Positions 30,353 to 37,069 of a DNA stretch of 64,000 nucleotides are shown one piece after another. Source of the stretch: Thermoplasmata archaeon. Its GTDB lineage: Archaea > Thermoplasmatota > Thermoplasmata > UBA10834. The first letter of the stretch is position 1, and the number at the start of each line of letters is the position of its first letter. The notes below the pieces were generated by a model that was given only the letters and a program-made list of their open reading frames with translations, was not told the DNA's origin and did no database searches. The stretch is taken from NCBI GenBank assembly GCA_020696365.1, contig JAEHCM010000005.1:62001-126000 (forward strand). Direction: 5' to 3'. The position numbers and the translations under genes are program-made.

Positions 30353-30380
30353 GTTCAAACCCGGTTAGGCCCACACGCGG

Positions 30381-30398
30381 GAGAAAAGGCCATAGGGG
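30381..30398 (+). repeat. Leader repeat B, copy 1
   Basis: GAGAAAAGGCCATAGGGG is found here and at 30706-30723; a 15-base version is at 31101-31115. Copies 1 and 2 are each followed by AAGCC and GACGATT elements and then by a small membrane-protein start about 80 bp downstream. Confidence 0.65.
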
Positions 30399-30460
30399 GA
30401 GAGAAGCCCTTAAGCCGTGGAAGACGATTCGTGCGCTGGGCAAGGAGGAAGGGTTCAGCA

Positions 30461-30688
30461 ATGAACACAAGATGGACAAAAATCGGATTGGCCCTTTGTT
30501 ATCTGGGAGCTGTGGGCACCATTGCGAGGTCGTGGTTGATCACGAGAATGGATTCACGTGAACTAGAGTCAATGGCACACGATGTGGCATACACCGTAAT
30601 GCTGTCCGCTGCGGTAGTCATTCTCGGTGCGTCAATTGCACTTGCTGCGCTGTTCTGGGCGAAACCCAAGATCCAGAAATCGAGCTAG
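30461..30688 (+). CDS. Small two-helix membrane protein
   Basis: The 75-residue protein has two hydrophobic segments (about 7-27 and 45-68) and a basic C-terminus (AKPKIQKSS). It has no recognisable family. The ATG at 30461 follows AGGAGG by 12 bases. Its leader starts with repeat B (30381) and contains CCCTTAAGCC as a possible TATA element. The stop at 30688 is 17 bp before the next copy of repeat B, so the gene is bounded on both sides by that repeat. Confidence 0.65.
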   Translation: MNTRWTKIGLALCYLGAVGTIARSWLITRMDSRELESMAHDVAYTVMLSAAVVILGASIALAALFWAKPKIQKSS

Positions 30689-30705
30689 GTCTAGCTCCGG
30701 CCTCA

Positions 30706-30723
30706 GAGAAAAGGCCATAGGGG
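30706..30723 (+). repeat. Leader repeat B, copy 2
   Basis: Same 18-base sequence as at 30381-30398. AAGCC (30747-30751) and GACGATT (30758-30764) follow in the same order as in copy 1, with about ten extra bases between. The gene at 30788 starts 82 bp after the copy begins. Confidence 0.65.
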
Positions 30724-30787
30724 CGGGACTCCAGAGAAAGGCAGATAAGCCATTAAGGACGATTTGGCAGCGGTCGAGTGAAATGAC

Positions 30788-31102
30788 ATGAAGTGTCCGA
30801 AGTGCAAGGATATCTTTCCAAAAGGAAACCAGTACTGCTTGAATTGCGGCACTAGACCGGTCAAGAAGCGCAGGTGGGCGTGGGTCGTTGTGATGGTCGC
30901 TACACCGATAATAATTGGGTTCTTAGTATGGATGCTGACGATTATGGCCAAAGAGGACGACGGGGTTGGCATCATCTTTGTAGGATTAGTAATAGTACTG
31001 TGGGCGCGGTTGGCAGTGCACATCTATCAATGGCTGCGATGGACAAGGCCCGTTGACTCGGACAAGACCGCCGCCTCAGATAGCGGACAATCGTCGTCGT
31101 GA
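30788..31102 (+). CDS. Zinc-ribbon membrane protein
   Basis: The 104-residue protein begins with a zinc ribbon (MKCPKCKDIFPKGNQYCLNC, two Cys-x2-Cys knuckles). Then come a basic stretch, a transmembrane helix (about 31-53), a second hydrophobic segment (about 60-80) and a Ser/Asp-rich tail. The ribbon should face the cytoplasm. The family is unknown. Repeat B lies 82 bp upstream and another copy overlaps the stop codon (31101), so the gene is repeat-bounded like its upstream neighbour. Confidence 0.75.
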   Translation: MKCPKCKDIFPKGNQYCLNCGTRPVKKRRWAWVVVMVATPIIIGFLVWMLTIMAKEDDGVGIIFVGLVIVLWARLAVHIYQWLRWTRPVDSDKTAASDSGQSSS

Positions 31103-31115
31103 GAAAAGGCCATAG
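31101..31115 (+). repeat. Leader repeat B, copy 3
   Basis: GAGAAAAGGCCATAG overlaps the end of the zinc-ribbon gene. Unlike copies 1 and 2 it is not followed by a small ORF within 100 bp. Next to it is GTTAAC-AA-GTTAAC (about 31121-31134), a symmetric element. Confidence 0.6.
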
Positions 31116-31423
31116 AAGGGTTAACAAGTTAACAGGAAAAAGGGAAAGGGTTTGGGTTGTACTCTATCTCTCGTCTCCTCGGCAAGAAGGTTTCCGGTTT
31201 CGGAAAATCTTAGGCTCTAGCCAGTCAGTTTCGTGGTCTGTAATCCCACAGGGTCCACTCAAATGTCTGGCACGGTGAACTTCCCGCCAGAGACATCATC
31301 TCGACGTCTATCAGACACGCGCCAAAAGAATCATCTATGTATCCATCGATGCTGTTGATAACCGGGACACATCCTGACAAGGGAACTCTGCAGCTAGTGA
31401 GATGCTAGCGGGCGGTGGATATG
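31116..31423. other. Intergenic region in the island
   Basis: About 308 bp without a gene. It holds the symmetric GTTAAC pair, a 6-bp hairpin TTTCCG-GTTT-CGGAAA at about 31190-31205, and copy 2 of direct repeat A at 31219-31236. The leader of the first GAF-like gene is at the right end; no clear TATA box was found there. Confidence 0.45.
31219..31236. repeat. Island direct repeat A, copy 2
   Basis: AGCCAGTCAGTTTCGTGG, 16 of 18 identical to 30335-30352. It marks the right side of the block with the two repeat-bounded small genes. Confidence 0.5.
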
Positions 31424-32080
31424 ATGGCGCAAGAAGATGACCTTCTGCACGGCGAGGTGGAAAGGAAGCTCAAGAGGGAGTACCTCTACAGCCCTGTAGA
31501 CCCAACAAGAAGAACCCTAGACAAGATTCTGTCGATTCTCAATCGTTTTCACGAGCAGGGAAGGGACTCAAGGAGTCTGCTGCAGGACATCGCCGACGCG
31601 ATAAATAGAGTATTCTTGATTAGAGAAGTCACGATTGGCCTGAAGGATGACTCCGACGGCAAGTACAGATATAAGGTGATGAGTGGCTCCAGACCAGATA
31701 CATGGAGGGTATACAGTGAACTGTCTTACACGTACGAGGAGTTCTTCGATTCCCGGCACTACAAGGGCACGCAGATAAGCAAGTATACATCGATCTTCCT
31801 GACTGAAGACAATCCGTACGCAGAAGTGGACAGGGACACCATTACTCACCCCATCCTGCTGACGGCCAAGCGCGCAGCGGTGGATGACGCCTTAGAGGGG
31901 GACTACCTAGTTATCCACATCTACGGAGAGAAGGGCGAGCTCATAGGCTGGATGGAGATATCCGGCATGAAAAACGGGAAGCTCCCGAAGGCTACCGACC
32001 TCAGATGGATCGAGCTGATGGCATTGATCATCGGCAACGCAGTCGTCTGCGAGGGGAGAGGTGCACAGAACCGCAGATAA
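31424..32080 (+). CDS. GAF-like domain protein, paralog 1
   Basis: The 218-residue cytoplasmic protein has a helical N-terminus (about 1-60). Then comes an alpha-beta domain (about 65-210) whose strand pattern (EVTIGLKD ... YRYKVMSG ... IHIYGEKGELIGWMEISG) resembles a GAF sensor domain. I cannot name a subfamily or ligand. The start at 31424 (MAQEDD) is supported by alignment with the paralog at 32687 and by GGTGGAT upstream; a GTG at 31415 is in frame. The two paralogs are roughly half identical. No effector domain is attached. Confidence 0.75.
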   Translation: MAQEDDLLHGEVERKLKREYLYSPVDPTRRTLDKILSILNRFHEQGRDSRSLLQDIADAINRVFLIREVTIGLKDDSDGKYRYKVMSGSRPDTWRVYSELSYTYEEFFDSRHYKGTQISKYTSIFLTEDNPYAEVDRDTITHPILLTAKRAAVDDALEGDYLVIHIYGEKGELIGWMEISGMKNGKLPKATDLRWIELMALIIGNAVVCEGRGAQNRR

Positions 32081-32123
32081 CGGAGTCGGATCGGGCCACT
32101 AGGCTCCATTGAACGCAGCAGCC

Positions 32124-32203
32124 GACAGTCTCGCATGTCGTAACCGAGTCTGCGCTGGTCGAGACATCCACAATCTGGTCAAATCCAAGGGGGTTGAAGG
32201 TGG
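32124..32203 (+). repeat. Partial copy of the SRP RNA gene
   Basis: These 80 bp align without gaps to 34987-35066, an internal part of the SRP RNA gene. The 24 bases GTCGTAACCGAGTCTGCGCTGGTC are, apart from length, identical in both, as is the end CCAAGGGGGTTGAAGGTGG. About eight mismatches fall in the last 67 bases. The ends of the SRP RNA are not present, so it is a fragment and probably not functional. It starts 43 bp after the stop of the first GAF-like gene. Confidence 0.85.
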
Positions 32204-32225
32204 CCGTCCGACGCGGTCCTCGACA

Positions 32226-32234
32226 GTATTTATC
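32226..32234 (+). promoter_or_regulatory. TATA box of the small membrane gene at 32270
   Basis: GTATTTATC lies 36 bp upstream of the ATG at 32270, fitting an archaeal promoter with a very short leader. Confidence 0.6.
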
Positions 32235-32269
32235 ATGATGGGGCGCGTTCCCTCTTTGGGGATTCAAAG

Positions 32270-32455
32270 ATGGCCGTAGTGTTTCTCAGCACCGCTCCAC
32301 GTCTACTGGCTCTGCTTGTTGCAGTTGTCGTCTCATTGGTCATCACGAATAAGAAGAACCTGCGAGATAGACCGGTCTGGTGGGCGACCTGCTGGGTCTC
32401 GGCCTGGGCCCCGTTCACACTATTGCTGTTCCTTTACATGGCATTTCTACTGTGA
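32270..32455 (+). CDS. Small membrane protein, 61 residues
   Basis: Two hydrophobic helices (about 8-26 and 38-60) are joined by a basic loop (TNKKNLRDRP). No family is recognised. The support is a TATA box 36 bp upstream of the ATG and a consistent membrane topology. It lies between the SRP RNA fragment and the second GAF-like gene. Confidence 0.55.
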   Translation: MAVVFLSTAPRLLALLVAVVVSLVITNKKNLRDRPVWWATCWVSAWAPFTLLLFLYMAFLL

Positions 32456-32686
32456 TTCGTACGACCTCCCGGAGCGCGCGGTCTGAATGCCTGCATGGAA
32501 GTCAATCGCAACTCTTCAGCTTACGAAGGAACGGGTGATCGATAGGATGACAGTTCTGACGATGGCAGCGACAGTGAGCGGTCGCCAAAACAATCATGTA
32601 CATAGCCCACAATGCGCCTAACAGTCGGAACGCGCCCTCTTCCGAGAGGAAAGCGGCCATACAGTGTCAATTCGGCAGGAGATCCG

Positions 32687-33385
32687 ATGGTGCAAGACAA
32701 CTACATCCTACGCGATGAGGTGGAGAGGAAGCTGAAACTTGGGTACCTCCACGGTCAGAAGGACCAGACAACGAAGATCCTTGACAAGTTTCGACCAATC
32801 CTTGCCCGCTTGCAGGAGCAGAACCTCGAGCTTATGGATTTCCTTCAGGACGTGGCAGACACGGCAAGCAGACAGTTCTGGCTCAAGGAAGTGACCATAG
32901 GCCTGAGAGACCCCGACGATAAGTACAGGTACAAGGTCATGTGCGGTCTCAGGCCCGACGCGTGGGCGGCGCACAAGCATCTGGCCTACACGCGAGAAGA
33001 GTTTTCGGACCCGAAATACTACAAAGGTAGACAGATGAGCAAGCATACGAAGATCTTCCTAGCAGAGGATAAACCATTCACTGACGACGAGCTGGATACC
33101 TTCACACGCCCCATCCTGCTGAAAGCGACACGGACAAGCGTCGATGAATGCATCGAAGGAGACTATTTCGACACGCATATATTCGGCGAGAACGAACAAC
33201 TGATGGGCTGGATCGAGATTTCAGGAACCAAAGACGGCAAGTTCCCCGACCCGACGACCGTGAGGTGGATCGAGCTGCTGGCGTTGATCATCGGAATCGC
33301 AATCACACGGGATGATCGGAGTGGGCGGAGCGAACAGGCCAAAAGCCGGCTAAAATCGGCGATCACTTTTGCACGCAACCGGTGA
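32687..33385 (+). CDS. GAF-like domain protein, paralog 2
   Basis: The 232-residue protein aligns over almost its whole length with the product of 31424-32080. Shared blocks include EVERKLK, EVTIGL, KYRYKVM, EGDY and RWIELLALIIG. It has an extra C-terminal basic tail of about 20 residues. The start at 32687 (MVQDNY) matches the paralog and follows AGGAGAT. It arose by duplication with the first copy; ligand and function are unknown. Its last 36 bp overlap the end of the convergent antiporter gene. Confidence 0.75.
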   Translation: MVQDNYILRDEVERKLKLGYLHGQKDQTTKILDKFRPILARLQEQNLELMDFLQDVADTASRQFWLKEVTIGLRDPDDKYRYKVMCGLRPDAWAAHKHLAYTREEFSDPKYYKGRQMSKHTKIFLAEDKPFTDDELDTFTRPILLKATRTSVDECIEGDYFDTHIFGENEQLMGWIEISGTKDGKFPDPTTVRWIELLALIIGIAITRDDRSGRSEQAKSRLKSAITFARNR

Positions 33386-34624
33386 CTCGTTACCACCGTT
33401 CGAATTCCCCAGCCTCCTGACGACAATACGGAGAAGCGTTGGCGCTACAAGGACAGATATCACACCCATTATGATTATCGCGGAGTAGACGTCGTCGCTG
33501 ATTATGCCAGCGTTCCATCCGTACAGTGCTATGATTGACGCGACTTCCAGCCTCGCAGCCAAGCCGAGGCCGACAGATACCGATTCCCCCCGGCTCATCC
33601 CATAAAGTCTGGCAGGCAGTCCTCCACCGATGAGTTTGGAGAGCACCGCCACCATCGCCAACACCAATGCGAATAGCCACATCTCGAGCGGTAGTTTGCT
33701 GATGTCAACTATGATGCCCAACGACAGGAAGAATATCGGTGCGAAGATCCATTCGAGGAAGACTATCCCCTCCATGAACTGTTTCCTGTATTCGCAGCGC
33801 GAGAAACACGTCCCTGCGATGAAGGCACCGACTATCGCGGAGATTCCGACCTGCTCAGATATGAAGGCGTACAGGAACGCGAACGCAAGCGCCAGCAGAA
33901 AGCCGCTCTCCTTCATACCCCTAGCAATGCCGATTCTCTCGACTCTGCCTATCAGACGAACCGCGAACCTCATACCAATGTATGAGCCGAGGCCGACGAA
34001 CAGGACGGCAGCTATCACGATCCACAAGAATCCCATGAGGTCGATACCTTCTCCCGTAGCGACTCCGGCCGTGATGGCAAGCACGACCATGCCCAGGACG
34101 TCATCCACCACCGCAGCGCCCAATATCGTCTTGGCGACGCCACTGCCTATGATCCCCATCTCCTTCAGGACGCCCGCGGTGATAGCCACACTCGTCGCTA
34201 CTAGCGCGGTGCCTATGAAGATCGACTGAAAGAATCGATCGTACGCTGGATCCCCATCAGGTAGCATGAACCACGCGATAAGAAAACCCGCAACCCATGG
34301 GAGGGATATCCCTCCGATGGCAATCACGATGTTCTTCCTGGTGTATATCTCTTTGATATCACACTCGAATCCGATCAGGAAGAGCATGATGATCGCTCCG
34401 AAGCCGGCGAAGAGCGGGATCAGCTCACCGGTAGCAGACCCCGCATCCACGACAATGATCTTCAGAACGCTTGGGCCGATGAGTATCCCGAGGGCGATCT
34501 GGCCTACCACCTTTGGCAGCCCGAGCCTCGTGAACACCAGGCTCGATATCATAGCGAGTGTGATAAGAAGAGCGAGCTGAAACCACAGGTTCTCTATAAC
34601 CCCTGCCCAGACCTCGCCAATCAT
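33350..34624 (-). CDS. CPA2-family cation/proton antiporter
   Basis: The 424-residue protein has about twelve membrane helices and the KefB/NapA-type pattern. It shows GLPKVVGQIALGILIGPS in helices 1-2, the conserved acidic region GAAVVDDVLGMVVLAI with the double Asp needed for transport, and no RCK/TrkA-N domain after the membrane part. It exchanges Na+ or K+ for H+ across the membrane. The gene ends inside the tail of the convergent GAF-like paralog 2. It starts about 300 bp before the SRP RNA gene. Confidence 0.92.
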   Translation of the reverse strand: MIGEVWAGVIENLWFQLALLITLAMISSLVFTRLGLPKVVGQIALGILIGPSVLKIIVVDAGSATGELIPLFAGFGAIIMLFLIGFECDIKEIYTRKNIVIAIGGISLPWVAGFLIAWFMLPDGDPAYDRFFQSIFIGTALVATSVAITAGVLKEMGIIGSGVAKTILGAAVVDDVLGMVVLAITAGVATGEGIDLMGFLWIVIAAVLFVGLGSYIGMRFAVRLIGRVERIGIARGMKESGFLLALAFAFLYAFISEQVGISAIVGAFIAGTCFSRCEYRKQFMEGIVFLEWIFAPIFFLSLGIIVDISKLPLEMWLFALVLAMVAVLSKLIGGGLPARLYGMSRGESVSVGLGLAARLEVASIIALYGWNAGIISDDVYSAIIIMGVISVLVAPTLLRIVVRRLGNSNGGNESPVACKSDRRF

Positions 34625-34895
34625 TGCCCTGGAACGGGTGATTACAGGACAAAAGGTTTGCGGTCAGGAGTTCGGCATCCCAATCGATTTGGATTGTCGG
34701 ATTTCGGCCCAACTCCTTCGCGGTTTCGTGCCGAGAATAGAGCCCAAGGGGTGGCCAAGGAAGACATAGTATGTGGGATAACATGCCAGCGCCGGGCGTG
34801 TCCACAACGCCGCGGAATCGAGCCCTGGCGCAGATCATCTCTCCCAGACGAACGGTCGACTTGTTGTCAATACATGACGAGGTGCCGCAAATCTC
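34625..34895. other. Intergenic region before the SRP RNA gene
   Basis: About 270 bp between the divergent antiporter gene and the SRP RNA promoter. Short open frames occur but none has a ribosome site or protein-like composition. I see no RNA or repeat in it. Confidence 0.4.
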
Positions 34896-34903
34896 TTTTA
34901 TAC
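34896..34903 (+). promoter_or_regulatory. TATA box of the SRP RNA gene
   Basis: TTTTATAC lies about 26 bp upstream of the predicted 5' end of the SRP RNA, the normal archaeal spacing. Confidence 0.7.
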
Positions 34904-34921
34904 CTAGCCATACATAGCGAG

Positions 34922-35240
34922 TGATGCTAGGCTAGACCGGGACGTTCGGCGTGTCCTTATACACCAAAATCGTCGACAGTGGGGGTGACAGCCGGGGACG
35001 TCGTAACCGAGTCTGCGCTGGTCCAGACATCGACAATGAGGCCTTGTCCAAGGGGGTTGAAGGTGGTCCTGTGATTCCGCTGGAGGGCGGGATCCTATGC
35101 CTTGGTCGCGGGAATCGGGTCAGGCCCTGACGGGAACAGCCTTACCGCGGACTCTCAACGCTCCTAGGGTAGCGGGGCCGAGGAGATGCTTGGGTAGCCT
35201 GTGTGGACGAGAGCGGCAACCTCGGTGGCCTAGCACCTCT
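34922..35240 (+). ncRNA. ffs: Archaeal signal recognition particle RNA (7S)
   Basis: The 5' end (GCTAGGCTAGACCGGGACGT then TCGGCG) matches the archaeal SRP RNA Alu-domain start. The core of helix 8 is at 35117-35141: GTCAGG, stem CCC, tetraloop TGAC, stem GGG, then AACAGCC, the asymmetric loop that binds SRP54. The 5' GCTAGGC (about 34926-34932) pairs with GCCTAGC at 35228-35234 to close helix 1. The length of about 315 nt is normal. The tetraloop is not the common GNAR type. Ends are approximate. SRP RNA targets membrane and secreted proteins. Confidence 0.9.
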
Positions 35241-35416
35241 CATCTCTCTCATGACTTATCGGGAAAGGAAAGTCGAGCACGGTGGAGGCAGCAGCGTGAC
35301 AGCCCCCTTTTGCTGACTGAACCTACCCGAGCGTTTAGGCGCCCTCTCGGATTGGTTGCCAACCGCTGATTTGCCGTGTTTCTCGCTCCCTACCTCCGGC
35401 AATTGTCTGTGGACAT

Positions 35417-36388
35417 TCATATCCTTTGCGGAGGCCGGCATCCGAGTGTATCGACTGAAAGGTCGAACAGCTCCGCGCTCTCTCGCCCCATCTCCACGAC
35501 CAGTCTCGACCCAGCTTCGACCTGCCCGCATATCGCAGCGGTGAGCCCTCTCTTGCCCAACTCCGCGACGACCTTCTCGGAAACGTTGTCGGCGCTCGTC
35601 ACAACGAAGCCACAACCCTGATACGCTTTCAGCCACTGGAGAAGGTCCACGTCGTCCGGGCGGGGGATCGCACCGACATCGACCTTCGCCCCGCAAGCGC
35701 TCGCCTCGAGGAGCATGCCCAACGTCCCCAGTGCGCCAGGGCTGCTTATGTCCTTCCCCGCAGACACCATCGAACCGACAGCATGCATGGACATCACGCC
35801 TCGCCTCACCGCGTCCGAGTCCTTGGCCGATGTCGTGTCCCACGAATAAGGGATGCCTGGCGTGAAATGTCCATCGAGGTCCATAGCGAATATGACCGTG
35901 TCTCCGGAGGATGCGCCCGAGCTGAGGATGAGATGCTGCTTGTCCGTTTCGCCGAGCACGGCAACGTCTACCGCGCAATAGCTTGCGTCGGGATGAAGGT
36001 GGCCGCCTACGATGGGCACGCCTGTCTTCTCGGAAGCAGCCCTCATCCCGTTGACAATCTCACTCCTCACATGAGGATCGCCGCACGACAATACGTCGAC
36101 GATGGCCAGGGGAGACCCGCCCATGGCGGCGATGTCGTTGACGTTGACCAGCACGGAGCAGTACCCCGCCCAGTAAGGATTCGCCTTCACCAAGTCCTCC
36201 ATAATCCCGTCAGCTGCGAGTAGGATGATCCTGCCATCGAGCTCAATAGCCGCTGCGTCCTCGCCATGCGTCGCTACGATGATTCCTTCCGGAACGGTCA
36301 GCAGCTCGTTTGCGACGGCAGACACCTCCGCCTTTCTGGTGACGCCCGGGTGCGTCCTCAGATTCTGCACAAGTTCGTCGATACTCAC
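35417..36388 (-). CDS. AIR-synthase-family protein, methanogenesis marker 2-like
   Basis: The 323-residue protein has the AIR synthase (PurM/SelD/HypE) fold: HGEDAAAIEL near residue 40, AADGIMEDL, a glycine-rich GYCSVLVNVNDIAAMGGSPLAIVDVLSC and GVPIVGGHLHPD. The AADGI and YWAGYCSVLVNVNDIAAMGG blocks resemble methanogenesis marker protein 2, whose biochemical role is unknown. Such proteins bind ATP and phosphorylate or dehydrate a small substrate. The start is a GTG at 36388 preceded by AGGAGCGG. It lies 34 bp after the winged-helix gene, so the two may be co-transcribed. Confidence 0.8.
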   Translation of the reverse strand: MSIDELVQNLRTHPGVTRKAEVSAVANELLTVPEGIIVATHGEDAAAIELDGRIILLAADGIMEDLVKANPYWAGYCSVLVNVNDIAAMGGSPLAIVDVLSCGDPHVRSEIVNGMRAASEKTGVPIVGGHLHPDASYCAVDVAVLGETDKQHLILSSGASSGDTVIFAMDLDGHFTPGIPYSWDTTSAKDSDAVRRGVMSMHAVGSMVSAGKDISSPGALGTLGMLLEASACGAKVDVGAIPRPDDVDLLQWLKAYQGCGFVVTSADNVSEKVVAELGKRGLTAAICGQVEAGSRLVVEMGRESAELFDLSVDTLGCRPPQRI

Positions 36389-36422
36389 TCTGCCGCTCCT
36401 CCTTCTTCCTTGCTCGGCTCAG

Positions 36423-36977
36423 TCAGAGTCTCATCTGCGTCGTCTCCTTAACGAAGGCGTTGAGGCCGAATCGCTCCACCAGGATGTGGATGATCACCCG
36501 GTTGAACTCAGGACCCAGGTCCTTCTCGACCACCGTCGGGATGTCGCTGTTCGGAACCTTATACCCCTGTCTCACAAGGACTGATTTGGCGTCCGACCGC
36601 TCCTCCGCCGTCGCCTTCCTCCCGGCGATGGCTCCTTCCAGGCCGCACCGCCTGACCTCCATATCGAATATCGCGCGCTTGAACATCATTTGCAGACAGA
36701 ATGCGGCCAACGTCGCCCTCTCGTCCGTGGAGGCGACGGTCGCGACGCAGGCGTCACCCAAGAGCTCATGAAACGACTTCTGACCGGCCAGCGATATCGA
36801 GAATACCTTCGCGGGCTTGATGTCCTTCGCATTCAGGACTCCCATGCCCGCGAGGGCCTTCAGGTATCCAGTGAGCTCGAGCCGGTGCAACTTGACGCCC
36901 CGAGCCTCCAGTTCTCTGGATATCCCGCTAATCGAGGCTGCGTCCTTTCTCAGGACCTCGATTATGATTTCCTTCAT
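36423..36977 (-). CDS. Winged-helix-like protein of unknown function
   Basis: The 184-residue protein begins with an HTH-like segment (MKEIIIEVLRKDAASISGISRELE..LTGYLKALAGMGVL), suggesting a winged helix that senses or binds DNA. A helical region and a C-terminal domain of unknown type follow. The ATG at 36977 is preceded by GGAGAGGG; an upstream ATG at 36998 has no ribosome site. It precedes the AIR-synthase-like gene in the same direction and could regulate or assist it. Confidence 0.7.
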   Translation of the reverse strand: MKEIIIEVLRKDAASISGISRELEARGVKLHRLELTGYLKALAGMGVLNAKDIKPAKVFSISLAGQKSFHELLGDACVATVASTDERATLAAFCLQMMFKRAIFDMEVRRCGLEGAIAGRKATAEERSDAKSVLVRQGYKVPNSDIPTVVEKDLGPEFNRVIIHILVERFGLNAFVKETTQMRL

Positions 36978-37069
36978 ATCCCTCTCCGGAGAGAACATGT
37001 GGTCGGGATTGATAACAAATCAGGTAATAAATGTTGGCTCGGCTAGCCAGTGCATGCCTTTGACACTCG

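Noticed and set aside
30340..30375. tRNA 3'-end-like sequence (GGGTTCAAACCC ... TAGGCCCA)
   Set aside because: The T-arm has poor pairing and no matching 5' acceptor strand (GGGCCTA) occurs in the preceding 100 bp. Could be a decayed attachment remnant but not supportable.
34658..34924. 88-codon open frame upstream of the SRP RNA
   Set aside because: No ribosome site; arginine- and cysteine-rich without pattern; overlaps the SRP promoter.
35097..35369. Possible 90-residue protein
   Set aside because: It lies within and after the SRP RNA gene, and its sequence is not protein-like.
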